The notes under the pieces are model-generated. The model was not told where the DNA came from. It made no database searches and saw only the letters and a list, made by a program, of their open reading frames with translations. Positions 1 through 5,871 of a stretch of 7,220 nucleotides of DNA are shown piece by piece. The stretch comes from Tardiphaga sp. Its GTDB lineage: Bacteria; Pseudomonadota; Alphaproteobacteria; Rhizobiales; Xanthobacteraceae. The position numbers were made by a program, and so were the translations under genes. The stretch lies in assembly GCA_028290325.1 (NCBI GenBank), contig JAQGJY010000398.1, forward strand, positions 1 through 7,220, read 5' to 3'. Position 1 is the first letter of the stretch. Each line of letters starts with the position of its first letter.

Positions 1-836
1 GGGTCCATTCCCTGATAGGCCGATGTCACGAGCATGCGGTCGAACTGGCGGCCGACGAAAGCCGGACAACTCGGCTGCAACGCAGGTAACGCCACCGCGC
101 GCACCAATTGTCCTTCCGGAGAGTAGGCGTTCAGGCGCGCGCCACCCCAGATGGCGCACCAGATCAGTCCCTCCGCGTCGGTCACCGCGCCATCCAGCCC
201 GCCGGCTTCGGTATGACGATGCAGAATGGTGGGCGCTTCGATCGGCAGTCCGGTGGCGGGATCGAGCCGGACCCGGCAGAGTTCGTTGCGGCAGGTGTCG
301 GCGAAATAGCCGACGGTGCCATCCGGCGAAAAACAGATGGCATTGGGAATCGTCAATCGCGAAAAAATCGGCCGCGCCACGCCGTCGCGAACCGCATAGA
401 TCGCGCCAGCATCGGGCTCCGCGTTGCGTCCCATCGTGCTGATCCAGAAACAGCCGCTCGGATGGGCCCGGGCGTCGTTCGAGCGGGTGTCCGCGTTGTC
501 GGCCTCGACCGGGACGATCAAGTCGAGATTGCCGGTGGCGATCTCGCGCAACACCAGGCCGACGTCGGTGGCGAGGATTTGGCGATCGCCATCGACATAA
601 GCGAGAGCGCTGGCCATGAACGGCAAGGCGTGGACTCTGAAGCCGCCGCGCGACATGTCCATTTCAAACAGCCGCCTTTCGACGATATCAAACCACCAGG
701 CCGTGTCGGTGCCGGCATCGTAGGTCGGGCCTTCGCCGAGATGACAGCGCTCGGCGCAAAGCACCGAAACACTTGCGGGGTGGCTCGGATCGGTCTCAGG
801 ACGCGTCGGCGTGGCGGATGGGGGATCGCTGGTCAT
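1..836 (-). CDS. SMP-30/gluconolactonase/LRE family sugar lactonase (C-terminus off window)
   Basis: Hydrolyses a sugar lactone, here probably galactono- or arabinono-lactone, to the free acid after the dehydrogenase step. I translated it by hand from ATG 836: 278 codons with no stop before the window edge. The family is usually near 290-310 aa, so only a short C-terminal piece is missing. Metal-binding residues of the six-bladed propeller are recognisable: Glu35 in HLGEGPTYD, Asn120-Asp121 in SNDARAHPSG, Asn165 in IPNAICFSPDG and Asp215 in GLDGAVTDAEGLIW. TMGRNAEPDAGAIY (134-147) is also typical. An N-terminal extension of about 25 residues rich in Pro and Thr precedes the first blade; a later start is possible, but AGG 5 bases before this ATG and the 14-base gap after the epimerase stop favour it. 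Exact substrate is inferred from neighbours. Confidence 0.92.
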   Translation of the reverse strand, partial: MTSDPPSATPTRPETDPSHPASVSVLCAERCHLGEGPTYDAGTDTAWWFDIVERRLFEMDMSRGGFRVHALPFMASALAYVDGDRQILATDVGLVLREIATGNLDLIVPVEADNADTRSNDARAHPSGCFWISTMGRNAEPDAGAIYAVRDGVARPIFSRLTIPNAICFSPDGTVGYFADTCRNELCRVRLDPATGLPIEAPTILHRHTEAGGLDGAVTDAEGLIWCAIWGGARLNAYSPEGQLVRAVALPALQPSCPAFVGRQFDRMLVTSAYQGMD

Positions 837-850
837 CAGGGCCTATCCCG

Positions 851-1924
851 TCAGAACGTGGTGAATCGATAGATCGAATGATTGACATAGGTCTGGCCTG
901 GATCGAGCCGGGCGCTCGGATAATCCGGGCGGTTCGGCGCATCGGGCCAGCCTTGCGGCTCGAGGCAGACACCATCCGACTGCCGATACAGACGACCGAA
1001 TTTACCGCGGGCCGAGCCATCAAGAAAGTTGCCGGAATAGAACTGGAGACCAGGCTGATCCGTCAGAATCTCCATCGCCCGTCCGGACGCCGGATGCTCG
1101 ATCCGCGCGGCGGCACGCGGCGAGCGGCCACTTTCGCCATTCAGGCAAAAATTATGGTCGTAGCCCCGGCCGACCGCGAGTTGCGGATGGCTCTGCCGGA
1201 TCCGCGCGCCGATCGCGCGGGCGGCGCGGAAATCGAAAGGGCTGTCCGCGACGGAGGCCGGCGCACCCAACGGGATGGCATGCGGATCGACCGGCAGGAA
1301 ACGATCGGCGTACAACGTGAGACGATGATCAAGGACGTCGCCGCCGGTCTCGACACCGGCGAGATTGAAGAAACCATGATGCGCGAGGTTGACGATCGTC
1401 GGCCGATCCGTGGTCGCCTCGAATTTGATGTGGAGTTCGCATAGCCGGGTCCAGGTATATGTGACGCAAGCGTGCAGCGTCCCCGGGTAACCTTCGTCGC
1501 CGTGCGGGCTAACGAGGCAGAGCATCACCGACGGCTCAGGGGCGTGGTCGAGCGCCGCGACAGTCCACAATTTGCGATCGAAACCGTCACGGCCACCGTG
1601 CAGCGCGTTTGGCCCGTCATTGACGGCGAGGTCGTAGCTGGTGTCGCCGAGCCTGAACGAAGCGCCGGCGATCCGGTTGGCATAACGTCCGATCGACGCA
1701 CCGAAGAAACGACGCTCGGCGGCATAAGCGGTCATGTCGTCGTGACCGAGCACGATATCGGCGAATACGCCGGCGCGATCGGGTACGTGGAGGGCCTGCA
1801 CGGCGGCGCCATAGCTGATGACGCAGACCTCACAGCCAAGGGCGTTGCGAAGCCGCAGCCGCTCGACCGGGCGACCATCCGCCAGCTGGCCGAAACGCTC
1901 GCGTGACACCGCGGCTACCGACAT
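851..1924 (-). CDS. galM: Aldose 1-epimerase (galactose mutarotase)
   Basis: Interconverts alpha and beta anomers of aldohexoses and pentoses, supplying the anomer the dehydrogenase uses. The product is 357 aa from ATG 1924, slightly longer than E. coli GalM (about 346). Signature sites are GASIGRYANRI (75-85), NALHGGRDGF (106-115, His109), NLAHHGFFNL (179-188, His183), GYDHNF (254-259, Asp256) and CLEPQGWPDAPNRPDYP (320-336, Glu322). They correspond to the two catalytic His, the substrate Asp and the general-base Glu of the family. A GTG at 1927 is in frame directly before the ATG and is an equally possible start; TAGGG lies 4 bases before the ATG and overlaps the dehydrogenase stop codon. 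The gap to the dehydrogenase stop is 6 bases. Besides anomerisation, ring opening by such an enzyme could help convert imported furanose to pyranose; that is inference. Confidence 0.94.
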   Translation of the reverse strand: MSVAAVSRERFGQLADGRPVERLRLRNALGCEVCVISYGAAVQALHVPDRAGVFADIVLGHDDMTAYAAERRFFGASIGRYANRIAGASFRLGDTSYDLAVNDGPNALHGGRDGFDRKLWTVAALDHAPEPSVMLCLVSPHGDEGYPGTLHACVTYTWTRLCELHIKFEATTDRPTIVNLAHHGFFNLAGVETGGDVLDHRLTLYADRFLPVDPHAIPLGAPASVADSPFDFRAARAIGARIRQSHPQLAVGRGYDHNFCLNGESGRSPRAAARIEHPASGRAMEILTDQPGLQFYSGNFLDGSARGKFGRLYRQSDGVCLEPQGWPDAPNRPDYPSARLDPGQTYVNHSIYRFTTF

Positions 1925-1930
1925 CACACC

Positions 1931-2857
1931 CTACCACGTAAACGGGGCGACGATGGTGCGGCGTCCCAACATGAAAGCATCCGCCACATGGGCCAGCGGC
2001 GCCAGGTCGACATCGGAGGCGCCGCGGCGGACGAGGTCGACGAAGTGTCGATAGAGGCCGGCGTATTCGCCTTCCGTCTCGTCCACCATCACGTGTCGGT
2101 CCAAAGCGAGCCGGGCGCCGCCGCCTGCGAGGGACAAAGTCCCGGCGTCGGTCTCGATATGAATGTCCCAGATCTGCGGTCCGGTCTGCAGAAAATCGAA
2201 CTCCGCGCGGATCGGCAGCCCCGTCTCGTCGGAGAAATCAAGCTCCGCCGCGATCGGCGAATCGCGATTGGCGGGAAAGGCAAGCGTGGCTCTGACCAGA
2301 AAGAACCGGCGTGGCAGGATGCGGGTCAGGATCGACAGCGCGTTGATGCCAGGATCGAAGACGCCGAGCCCGCCCGCCTCGAAGATCCAGTCCTGGCCGG
2401 GATGCCAGTGCCGCACATCTTCTTTCCATTCGATCTTGACGGCGCGGATGTTGCGCCCGGCAAGAAACGCGCGCGCCGATTCGATGGCCGGCGCGAAACG
2501 CGAATGCCATGTAGCGAACAAGGTTTTTCCCGCGGCGTCCGCGGCGGTCTCGAGCGGGCCGATCTCACTGAGCGTCGCGCCGGGAGGCTTTTCCAGAAGC
2601 ACATGCTTTCCGGCCCGCAGCGCCGCCGCCGCCTGATGACGGCGGACCTGCGGCGGCGTACACAGCGCCACCGCATCGATATCGGGCGCGCCGGCCAGCA
2701 GCTCGTCCAGCGTGGCGAAATGCGCGACGCCGTCGAGCGTGGCGTTGCGGCTGGCGACGGCGGCGAGCACGAGGCCGGCGGTGCCGGCGATGGCGGGGAT
2801 GTGCTGATCGCGGGCAATCTTGCCGAGGCCGACGATGGCTATGCGAATCGGCGTCAT
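1931..2857 (-). CDS. D-galactose / L-arabinose 1-dehydrogenase (Gfo/Idh/MocA family)
   Basis: Cytoplasmic NAD(P)-dependent oxidation of D-galactose or L-arabinose at C1 to the aldonolactone, first step of the oxidative (De Ley-Doudoroff or Weimberg-type) route. The product is 308 aa, the usual length. The N-terminal Rossmann fold has IAIVGLGKIARDQHIPAI (6-23); the EKPP motif (89-92) carries the conserved Lys90. Then come FATWHSR (115-121), KEDVRHWHPGQDWIFE (145-160) and GGLGVFDPGINALSIL (162-177), with Asp168 and Asn172 in the catalytic region. These stretches recall Azospirillum brasilense L-arabinose 1-dehydrogenase and Pseudomonas fluorescens galactose dehydrogenase; the two substrates cannot be separated by eye. 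ATG 2857 aligns with those N-termini (MTPIR versus MQPIR) and overlaps the ORF running through the dehydratase remnant as ATGA. An ATG at 2863 would add two residues. There is only a weak GGA before the start, so translation may depend on coupling. Confidence 0.9.
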   Translation of the reverse strand: MTPIRIAIVGLGKIARDQHIPAIAGTAGLVLAAVASRNATLDGVAHFATLDELLAGAPDIDAVALCTPPQVRRHQAAAALRAGKHVLLEKPPGATLSEIGPLETAADAAGKTLFATWHSRFAPAIESARAFLAGRNIRAVKIEWKEDVRHWHPGQDWIFEAGGLGVFDPGINALSILTRILPRRFFLVRATLAFPANRDSPIAAELDFSDETGLPIRAEFDFLQTGPQIWDIHIETDAGTLSLAGGGARLALDRHVMVDETEGEYAGLYRHFVDLVRRGASDVDLAPLAHVADAFMLGRRTIVAPFTW

Positions 2858-3150
2858 GGGCATTGTCCGCTGTGGCGCGTCGCGATGGCGATGCTCATGG
2901 CTATTTGTCCCGGTTCAAAGCGAGCGGATTGTGCGGCATCGCGGCGGGGCGCATCGTCCCCTCGCCCGGCGACGAGACTGGAAACCGCAGCGGATAGCCC
3001 GATGCGTCGAGCACGCCCTGGCGCATGGCCGGCGAGGCCGCGGAAATGCCCGTCGCACGGCGCTAGGTCGGGCCAGGTGGTGCGGATGCCGAGCGCCGGC
3101 CGGCCGAGCCATGGCTGGCGTCGTGGTGTTTTCGTCGTATCGGCGGTCAT
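2854..3150 (-). pseudogene. Degraded IlvD/Edd-family sugar-acid dehydratase remnant (N-terminal piece)
   Basis: The intact enzyme, about 580-600 aa, would dehydrate an aldonate (arabonate, galactonate or xylonate type) to a 2-keto-3-deoxy acid using an iron-sulfur cluster. From the ATG at 3150, which overlaps the regulator stop, the frame reads GRPALGIRTTWPDLAPCDGH (codons 16-35), then FRGLAGH. This matches the family block usually written GRPVIGICNTWSELTPCNAHF. Near 3020-3027 the similarity moves to another frame, which reads RQGVLDASGYPLRFPVSS and then MRPAAM, matching the family's next block, and stops at TAG 2903-2901. Defects: roughly 30 residues are missing before GRPALG, the cluster cysteine of GIC is Arg23, there is a frameshift, and over 450 C-terminal residues are absent. 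The unshifted frame runs on as a 98-codon ORF to TGA at 2856-2854, overlapping the next start. Family assignment rests on remembered motifs. Confidence 0.82.
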
Positions 3151-3890
3151 AGCGAACCGTTCATCCCGCCCGCCGCGCCATGACGGCGCAAGCCATTGAA
3201 GATGACGTTCGTCATCGCGGCGGCGGCGGCCTCGCCATCCTGCTCCGCGATGGCATCGACGATGCGCTCATGGGCATCGACGACGATATCGTATTCGCGC
3301 TTGCTGGCCGGGGCGCTCAATTTGAACGACGCGCGCAGGGCCGCCTCCACGACCGCGCCGATCGATCGCATGAACGGGTTGTTGGACGCATTTGCCACCG
3401 CGATGTGCAGTTGCAGATCGGCCTCCGCGAAGTCCGCCGTGCCGCCATGGGGTTCGCTTTTCATCCGTGCGATGGCCGCCCGCATCGCGTCGAGATCGGC
3501 ATCGGTTCGCCGCGCGGCGGCGAGAGCGGCCGTTCGCGGCTCGACGGCAAGTCTGATCTCGGCGAGATCACGCAGGAACAGTTTGTCGATGCCCGCGTCA
3601 AGATGCCAAGCCAGCACATCCGGATCGAACATGTTCCAATGAGCGCGTTCGCGCACCACCGTTCCGACCCGGGCCTTGGTCGTCAGCAACCCCTTAGCGA
3701 CGAGGGTTTTCACGCTTTCGCGCAACACCGGCCGCGAGACGCCGAATATCAGGATCAACCCGGCGTCGCCGGGCAGCTTCGCGCCGACCGCGTAGCGGCC
3801 GGCGATGATGTCGATGCCGATGATGCGCGTCACCTCGGCGTGGCTGGAATGCGATCGGCGCGCGGGAATGGCGATGATATTGGAATTCAT
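3147..3890 (-). CDS. GntR-family transcriptional regulator with FCD domain
   Basis: Probable sugar- or sugar-acid-responsive repressor of this operon. The product is 247 aa, typical of the FadR subfamily. An N-terminal winged helix-turn-helix covers about residues 18-82, with the recognition helix in FGVSRPVLRESV (49-60) and the wing in KARVGTVV (72-79). An all-helical FCD ligand domain covers about 105-235. Candidate metal ligands are Asp158 and His162 (in ADLQLHIAV) and His207 (in DAHERIVDAI). The last His usually found about 22 residues further on is not there; that position is Val229. The ATG overlaps the permease stop as ATGA, with GGGAG 10 bases upstream. DgoR (galactonate) is a plausible functional analogue, but specificity cannot be read from the sequence. 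Because it is cotranscribed, autoregulation is likely; its operator would be upstream of the operon, off window. Confidence 0.9.
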   Translation of the reverse strand: MNSNIIAIPARRSHSSHAEVTRIIGIDIIAGRYAVGAKLPGDAGLILIFGVSRPVLRESVKTLVAKGLLTTKARVGTVVRERAHWNMFDPDVLAWHLDAGIDKLFLRDLAEIRLAVEPRTAALAAARRTDADLDAMRAAIARMKSEPHGGTADFAEADLQLHIAVANASNNPFMRSIGAVVEAALRASFKLSAPASKREYDIVVDAHERIVDAIAEQDGEAAAAAMTNVIFNGLRRHGAAGGMNGSL

Positions 3891-4882
3891 GCGTGGATGG
3901 CTCCCGCCGCGCGGTGGCGCGGACGACGCGCCAGCTTGAGCATGATCTGCTGGAAGGCGATGAAACCGAACAGCAGCAACCCGGTCGCGATCTTGGCCCA
4001 CCAGCTCGAGAGTGACCCGTCGAAGCTGATGTAGGTCTGGATCAGACCCTGGATCAGCACGCCGAGGAAGGTGCCGAAGACGAAGCCGTAACCTCCGGAC
4101 AGCAACGTGCCGCCGATCACGACCGCGGCGATGGCATCGAGTTCGACGCCGACCGCCGAGAGCGAATAGCCGCTCGACGTGTAGAGCGAGAACACGATCC
4201 CGGACAGGCCGGCCAGCAGTCCGGACAGCGTGTAGATCAGCACGGTCGTGCGCGTCACGTTGACTCCCATCAGCGCGGTGGCCGCGCGACTTCCGCCAAG
4301 CGCATAGACGTTGGCGCCGAAGCGGGTGAAATGCAGAAGCACCGCTCCGATGATGACGACCGCGACCATGATCATCGCCGGCACAGTGAAACGCGCGCCT
4401 CCCGGCAGCGCGATCGCGATGTCAGCGAGGTGACTGTAGAACTCAGCGCTGATCGGGACCGACTCGGTCGAGAGCAGGAAGCTCGCGCCGCGCGCCAGAA
4501 ACATTCCCGCGAGCGTGACAATGAATGGCGGCAGATCGAAATACTCGATTGTCGCGCCCATCGTCGCGCCGAACAGAGCCGAGAGGATGAGAACGGTGAC
4601 GAAGGCGGCCGGTGGAGACAGGCCCCAGCGCTCGATGGCGAGGGCGACGAACACGGTGGTGAATCCGATGACGGAGCCGACCGAAAGGTCGATGCCGCCG
4701 GAAATGATGACGAAGGTCATGCCGACCGCGACGATGCCGAGGAAGGCGTTGTCGGTGAGCAGATTCATCACCACGCGCATCGAAGCGAAGTTCGGATAGG
4801 CAAGCGAGCAGACAAGGAAACCGATGAGAAATACGGCGGCGGTGGCGAACACCGGCATCACGCGATGGACTGAAGGGTTCAT
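3887..4882 (-). CDS. yjfF: Sugar ABC transporter permease, YjfF-like
   Basis: Second membrane subunit of the same importer, expected to pair with the YtfT-like protein. The product is 331 aa, close to YjfF. Hydrophobic segments run at about residues 9-28, 46-61, 67-84, 92-112, 118-136, 167-184, 213-234, 249-262, 266-283 and 298-312. Motifs are GGIDLSVGSVI (62-72), PPFIVTLAGMF (118-128), GVELDAIAAVVIGGTLLSGG (245-264) and an IQTYISFDGSLSSWW-like stretch (281-295). The last one and TDNAFLGIVAVGMTFVI are, from memory, hallmarks of YjfF as distinct from RbsC or AraH. The start overlaps the preceding stop as ATGA and has GGAG 6 bases upstream. The open frame runs further upstream, to 5953, but that part is antisense-like reading of the previous gene. 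Order and pairing (ATPase, YtfT, YjfF) match the E. coli galactofuranose transporter. Confidence 0.94.
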   Translation of the reverse strand: MNPSVHRVMPVFATAAVFLIGFLVCSLAYPNFASMRVVMNLLTDNAFLGIVAVGMTFVIISGGIDLSVGSVIGFTTVFVALAIERWGLSPPAAFVTVLILSALFGATMGATIEYFDLPPFIVTLAGMFLARGASFLLSTESVPISAEFYSHLADIAIALPGGARFTVPAMIMVAVVIIGAVLLHFTRFGANVYALGGSRAATALMGVNVTRTTVLIYTLSGLLAGLSGIVFSLYTSSGYSLSAVGVELDAIAAVVIGGTLLSGGYGFVFGTFLGVLIQGLIQTYISFDGSLSSWWAKIATGLLLFGFIAFQQIMLKLARRPRHRAAGAIHA

Positions 4883-5862
4883 GGATGACTCCGACGAAAC
4901 AGGCGGTTCAGTCCCGCCAGCCGTTTCGACTGCGCGAGCAGCACGGCCATCACCACGACGGCCTTGACGACGAGATTCAATTCGGGAGGAAACCCCGAGA
5001 GCAGAATGCCGGTGTTCATGGCCTGGATGATCAAGGCGCCGACGACCGCCAGCACCAGGCTGAAACGTCCGCCGAACAGCGAGGTGCCGCCGATCACGAC
5101 GGCGAGGATGGCATCCAGTTCGAGCCATAACCCGGCATTGTTGGCGTCGGCGCCGTGAATATCGGCGGCGGCGACGATCCCGGCCAACGCGCCGCACAGG
5201 CCGCTCCAAGCATAGACGGTGAGGATGACGAGCCGCGTGTTGACGCCGGCCAGAGCGCTGGCGCGTGGATTGCCGCCGGTCGCCTCGATCAGCAGGCCGA
5301 GGGCGGTGCGACGGACGACCAGAACCGTCAGCGCCAGCGTCGCAAGGACGAGCGCGATGGGACTCGGTAAGCCGAGCACCGAGCCGCCCCCAAACCAGGC
5401 GAGGTCGGGTGACGAGAAGGTGACAATGCGCCCCTCGGTAATGAGTTGGGCCACGCCCCGACCGGCGACCATCAGGATCAACGTCGCGACGATGGGCTGA
5501 ATTCCGAGGATGGCGACCAGAAATCCATTCCACAACCCGCAGAGGACACCCGCGCCGAGCGAGGCGGCGAGCACGACGGGAAGCGGATAGCTGTCCGCAA
5601 GACTGGCCGCGATAGCGCCGCAAATCGCCATCACCGCGCCAACCGACAGGTCGATGCCGCGCGTTGCGATGACAAGCACCATACCGAGCGAGAGAAGCGC
5701 CACCGGCGCGCCGCGATTCAGCACGTCGATGAAGCTGCCGAACAGCCGCCCGTCCTGTAGGCGAAGATCGAAGAACTGTGGCGACACCATCCAGTTGATG
5801 AGAAAAATCATCCCGAGCGCGATCGCTTGCGACGCACCGGTGCGAGGAAGTTTCATCGGCAT
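4879..5862 (-). CDS. ytfT: Sugar ABC transporter permease, YtfT-like
   Basis: One of two integral membrane subunits forming the sugar channel of the importer. The product is 327 aa from ATG 5862 (325 aa from ATG 5856), normal for CUT2 permeases. Hydrophobic segments appear at about residues 12-27, 51-66, 73-88, 94-117, 122-140, 166-183, 211-233, 250-262, 266-283 and 296-310. Family motifs are IDLSVGAVMAI (70-80), QPIVATLILMVAGRG (122-136) and LELDAILAVVIGG (247-259). The NPRASALAGVN stretch (198-208) is in the position of the cytoplasmic loop that contacts the ATPase. From memory it is close to E. coli YtfT along its length, including LQDGRLFGS, DIHGADANNAGLW-like and GILLSGFPPE-like stretches. 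The much longer open frame upstream overlaps the ATPase gene and is not coding. Its stop overlaps the next gene as ATGA. Confidence 0.94.
   Translation of the reverse strand: MPMKLPRTGASQAIALGMIFLINWMVSPQFFDLRLQDGRLFGSFIDVLNRGAPVALLSLGMVLVIATRGIDLSVGAVMAICGAIAASLADSYPLPVVLAASLGAGVLCGLWNGFLVAILGIQPIVATLILMVAGRGVAQLITEGRIVTFSSPDLAWFGGGSVLGLPSPIALVLATLALTVLVVRRTALGLLIEATGGNPRASALAGVNTRLVILTVYAWSGLCGALAGIVAAADIHGADANNAGLWLELDAILAVVIGGTSLFGGRFSLVLAVVGALIIQAMNTGILLSGFPPELNLVVKAVVVMAVLLAQSKRLAGLNRLFRRSHP
4889..4892 (-). promoter_or_regulatory. Shine-Dalgarno for the second permease
   Basis: GGAG lies 6 bases upstream of the ATG at 4882, inside the end of the preceding permease gene. It supports the ATGA start rather than the longer upstream open frame. 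Confidence 0.6.
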
Positions 5863-5865
5863 TGA

Positions 5866-5871
5866 TCTCCT
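5866..5871 (-). promoter_or_regulatory. Shine-Dalgarno for the first permease
   Basis: AGGAGA overlaps the last base of the ATPase stop codon. It lies 3 bases before the ATG at 5862 and 9 bases before the ATG at 5856. An ATG at 5874, in an ATGA overlap with the ATPase stop, is also in frame, but this Shine-Dalgarno lies downstream of it. That argues for one of the two later starts. Confidence 0.6.

Noticed and set aside
518..772. 84-codon minus-strand open frame
   Set aside because: It is an out-of-frame reading inside the lactonase gene, which itself is open from 836 to the window edge with all metal-site residues present.
108..1906. Plus-strand open frames at 108-872, 773-1444 and 1472-1906
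   Set aside because: They are antisense to the lactonase and epimerase, whose catalytic motifs are clear. None has a recognisable domain.
3097..3106. GGCCGGCC palindrome as an operator site
   Set aside because: It lies within the dehydratase remnant at codons matching Gly-Arg-Pro, and such GC-only palindromes are common at this base composition. There is no promoter beside it.
2854..3150. A new 98-residue small protein
   Set aside because: The conserved dehydratase blocks appear in two different frames of this stretch, which fits a frameshifted remnant better than a novel gene.
1988..3199. 403-codon open frame on the plus strand
   Set aside because: It lies antisense to the dehydrogenase and the dehydratase remnant, is rich in Arg and Gly with no family motif, and is explained by high third-position G+C leaving the opposite strand free of stops.
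3180..4034. Plus-strand open frame of 284 codons
   Set aside because: Antisense to the regulator. Its composition (many Asp, Arg and Gly) is that of a shadow of GC-rich coding DNA.
4331..4873. Very charged plus-strand open frame of 180 codons
   Set aside because: Its His/Asp/Arg/Glu-rich sequence is what the reverse complement of a membrane-protein gene gives. It is antisense to the YjfF-like permease.
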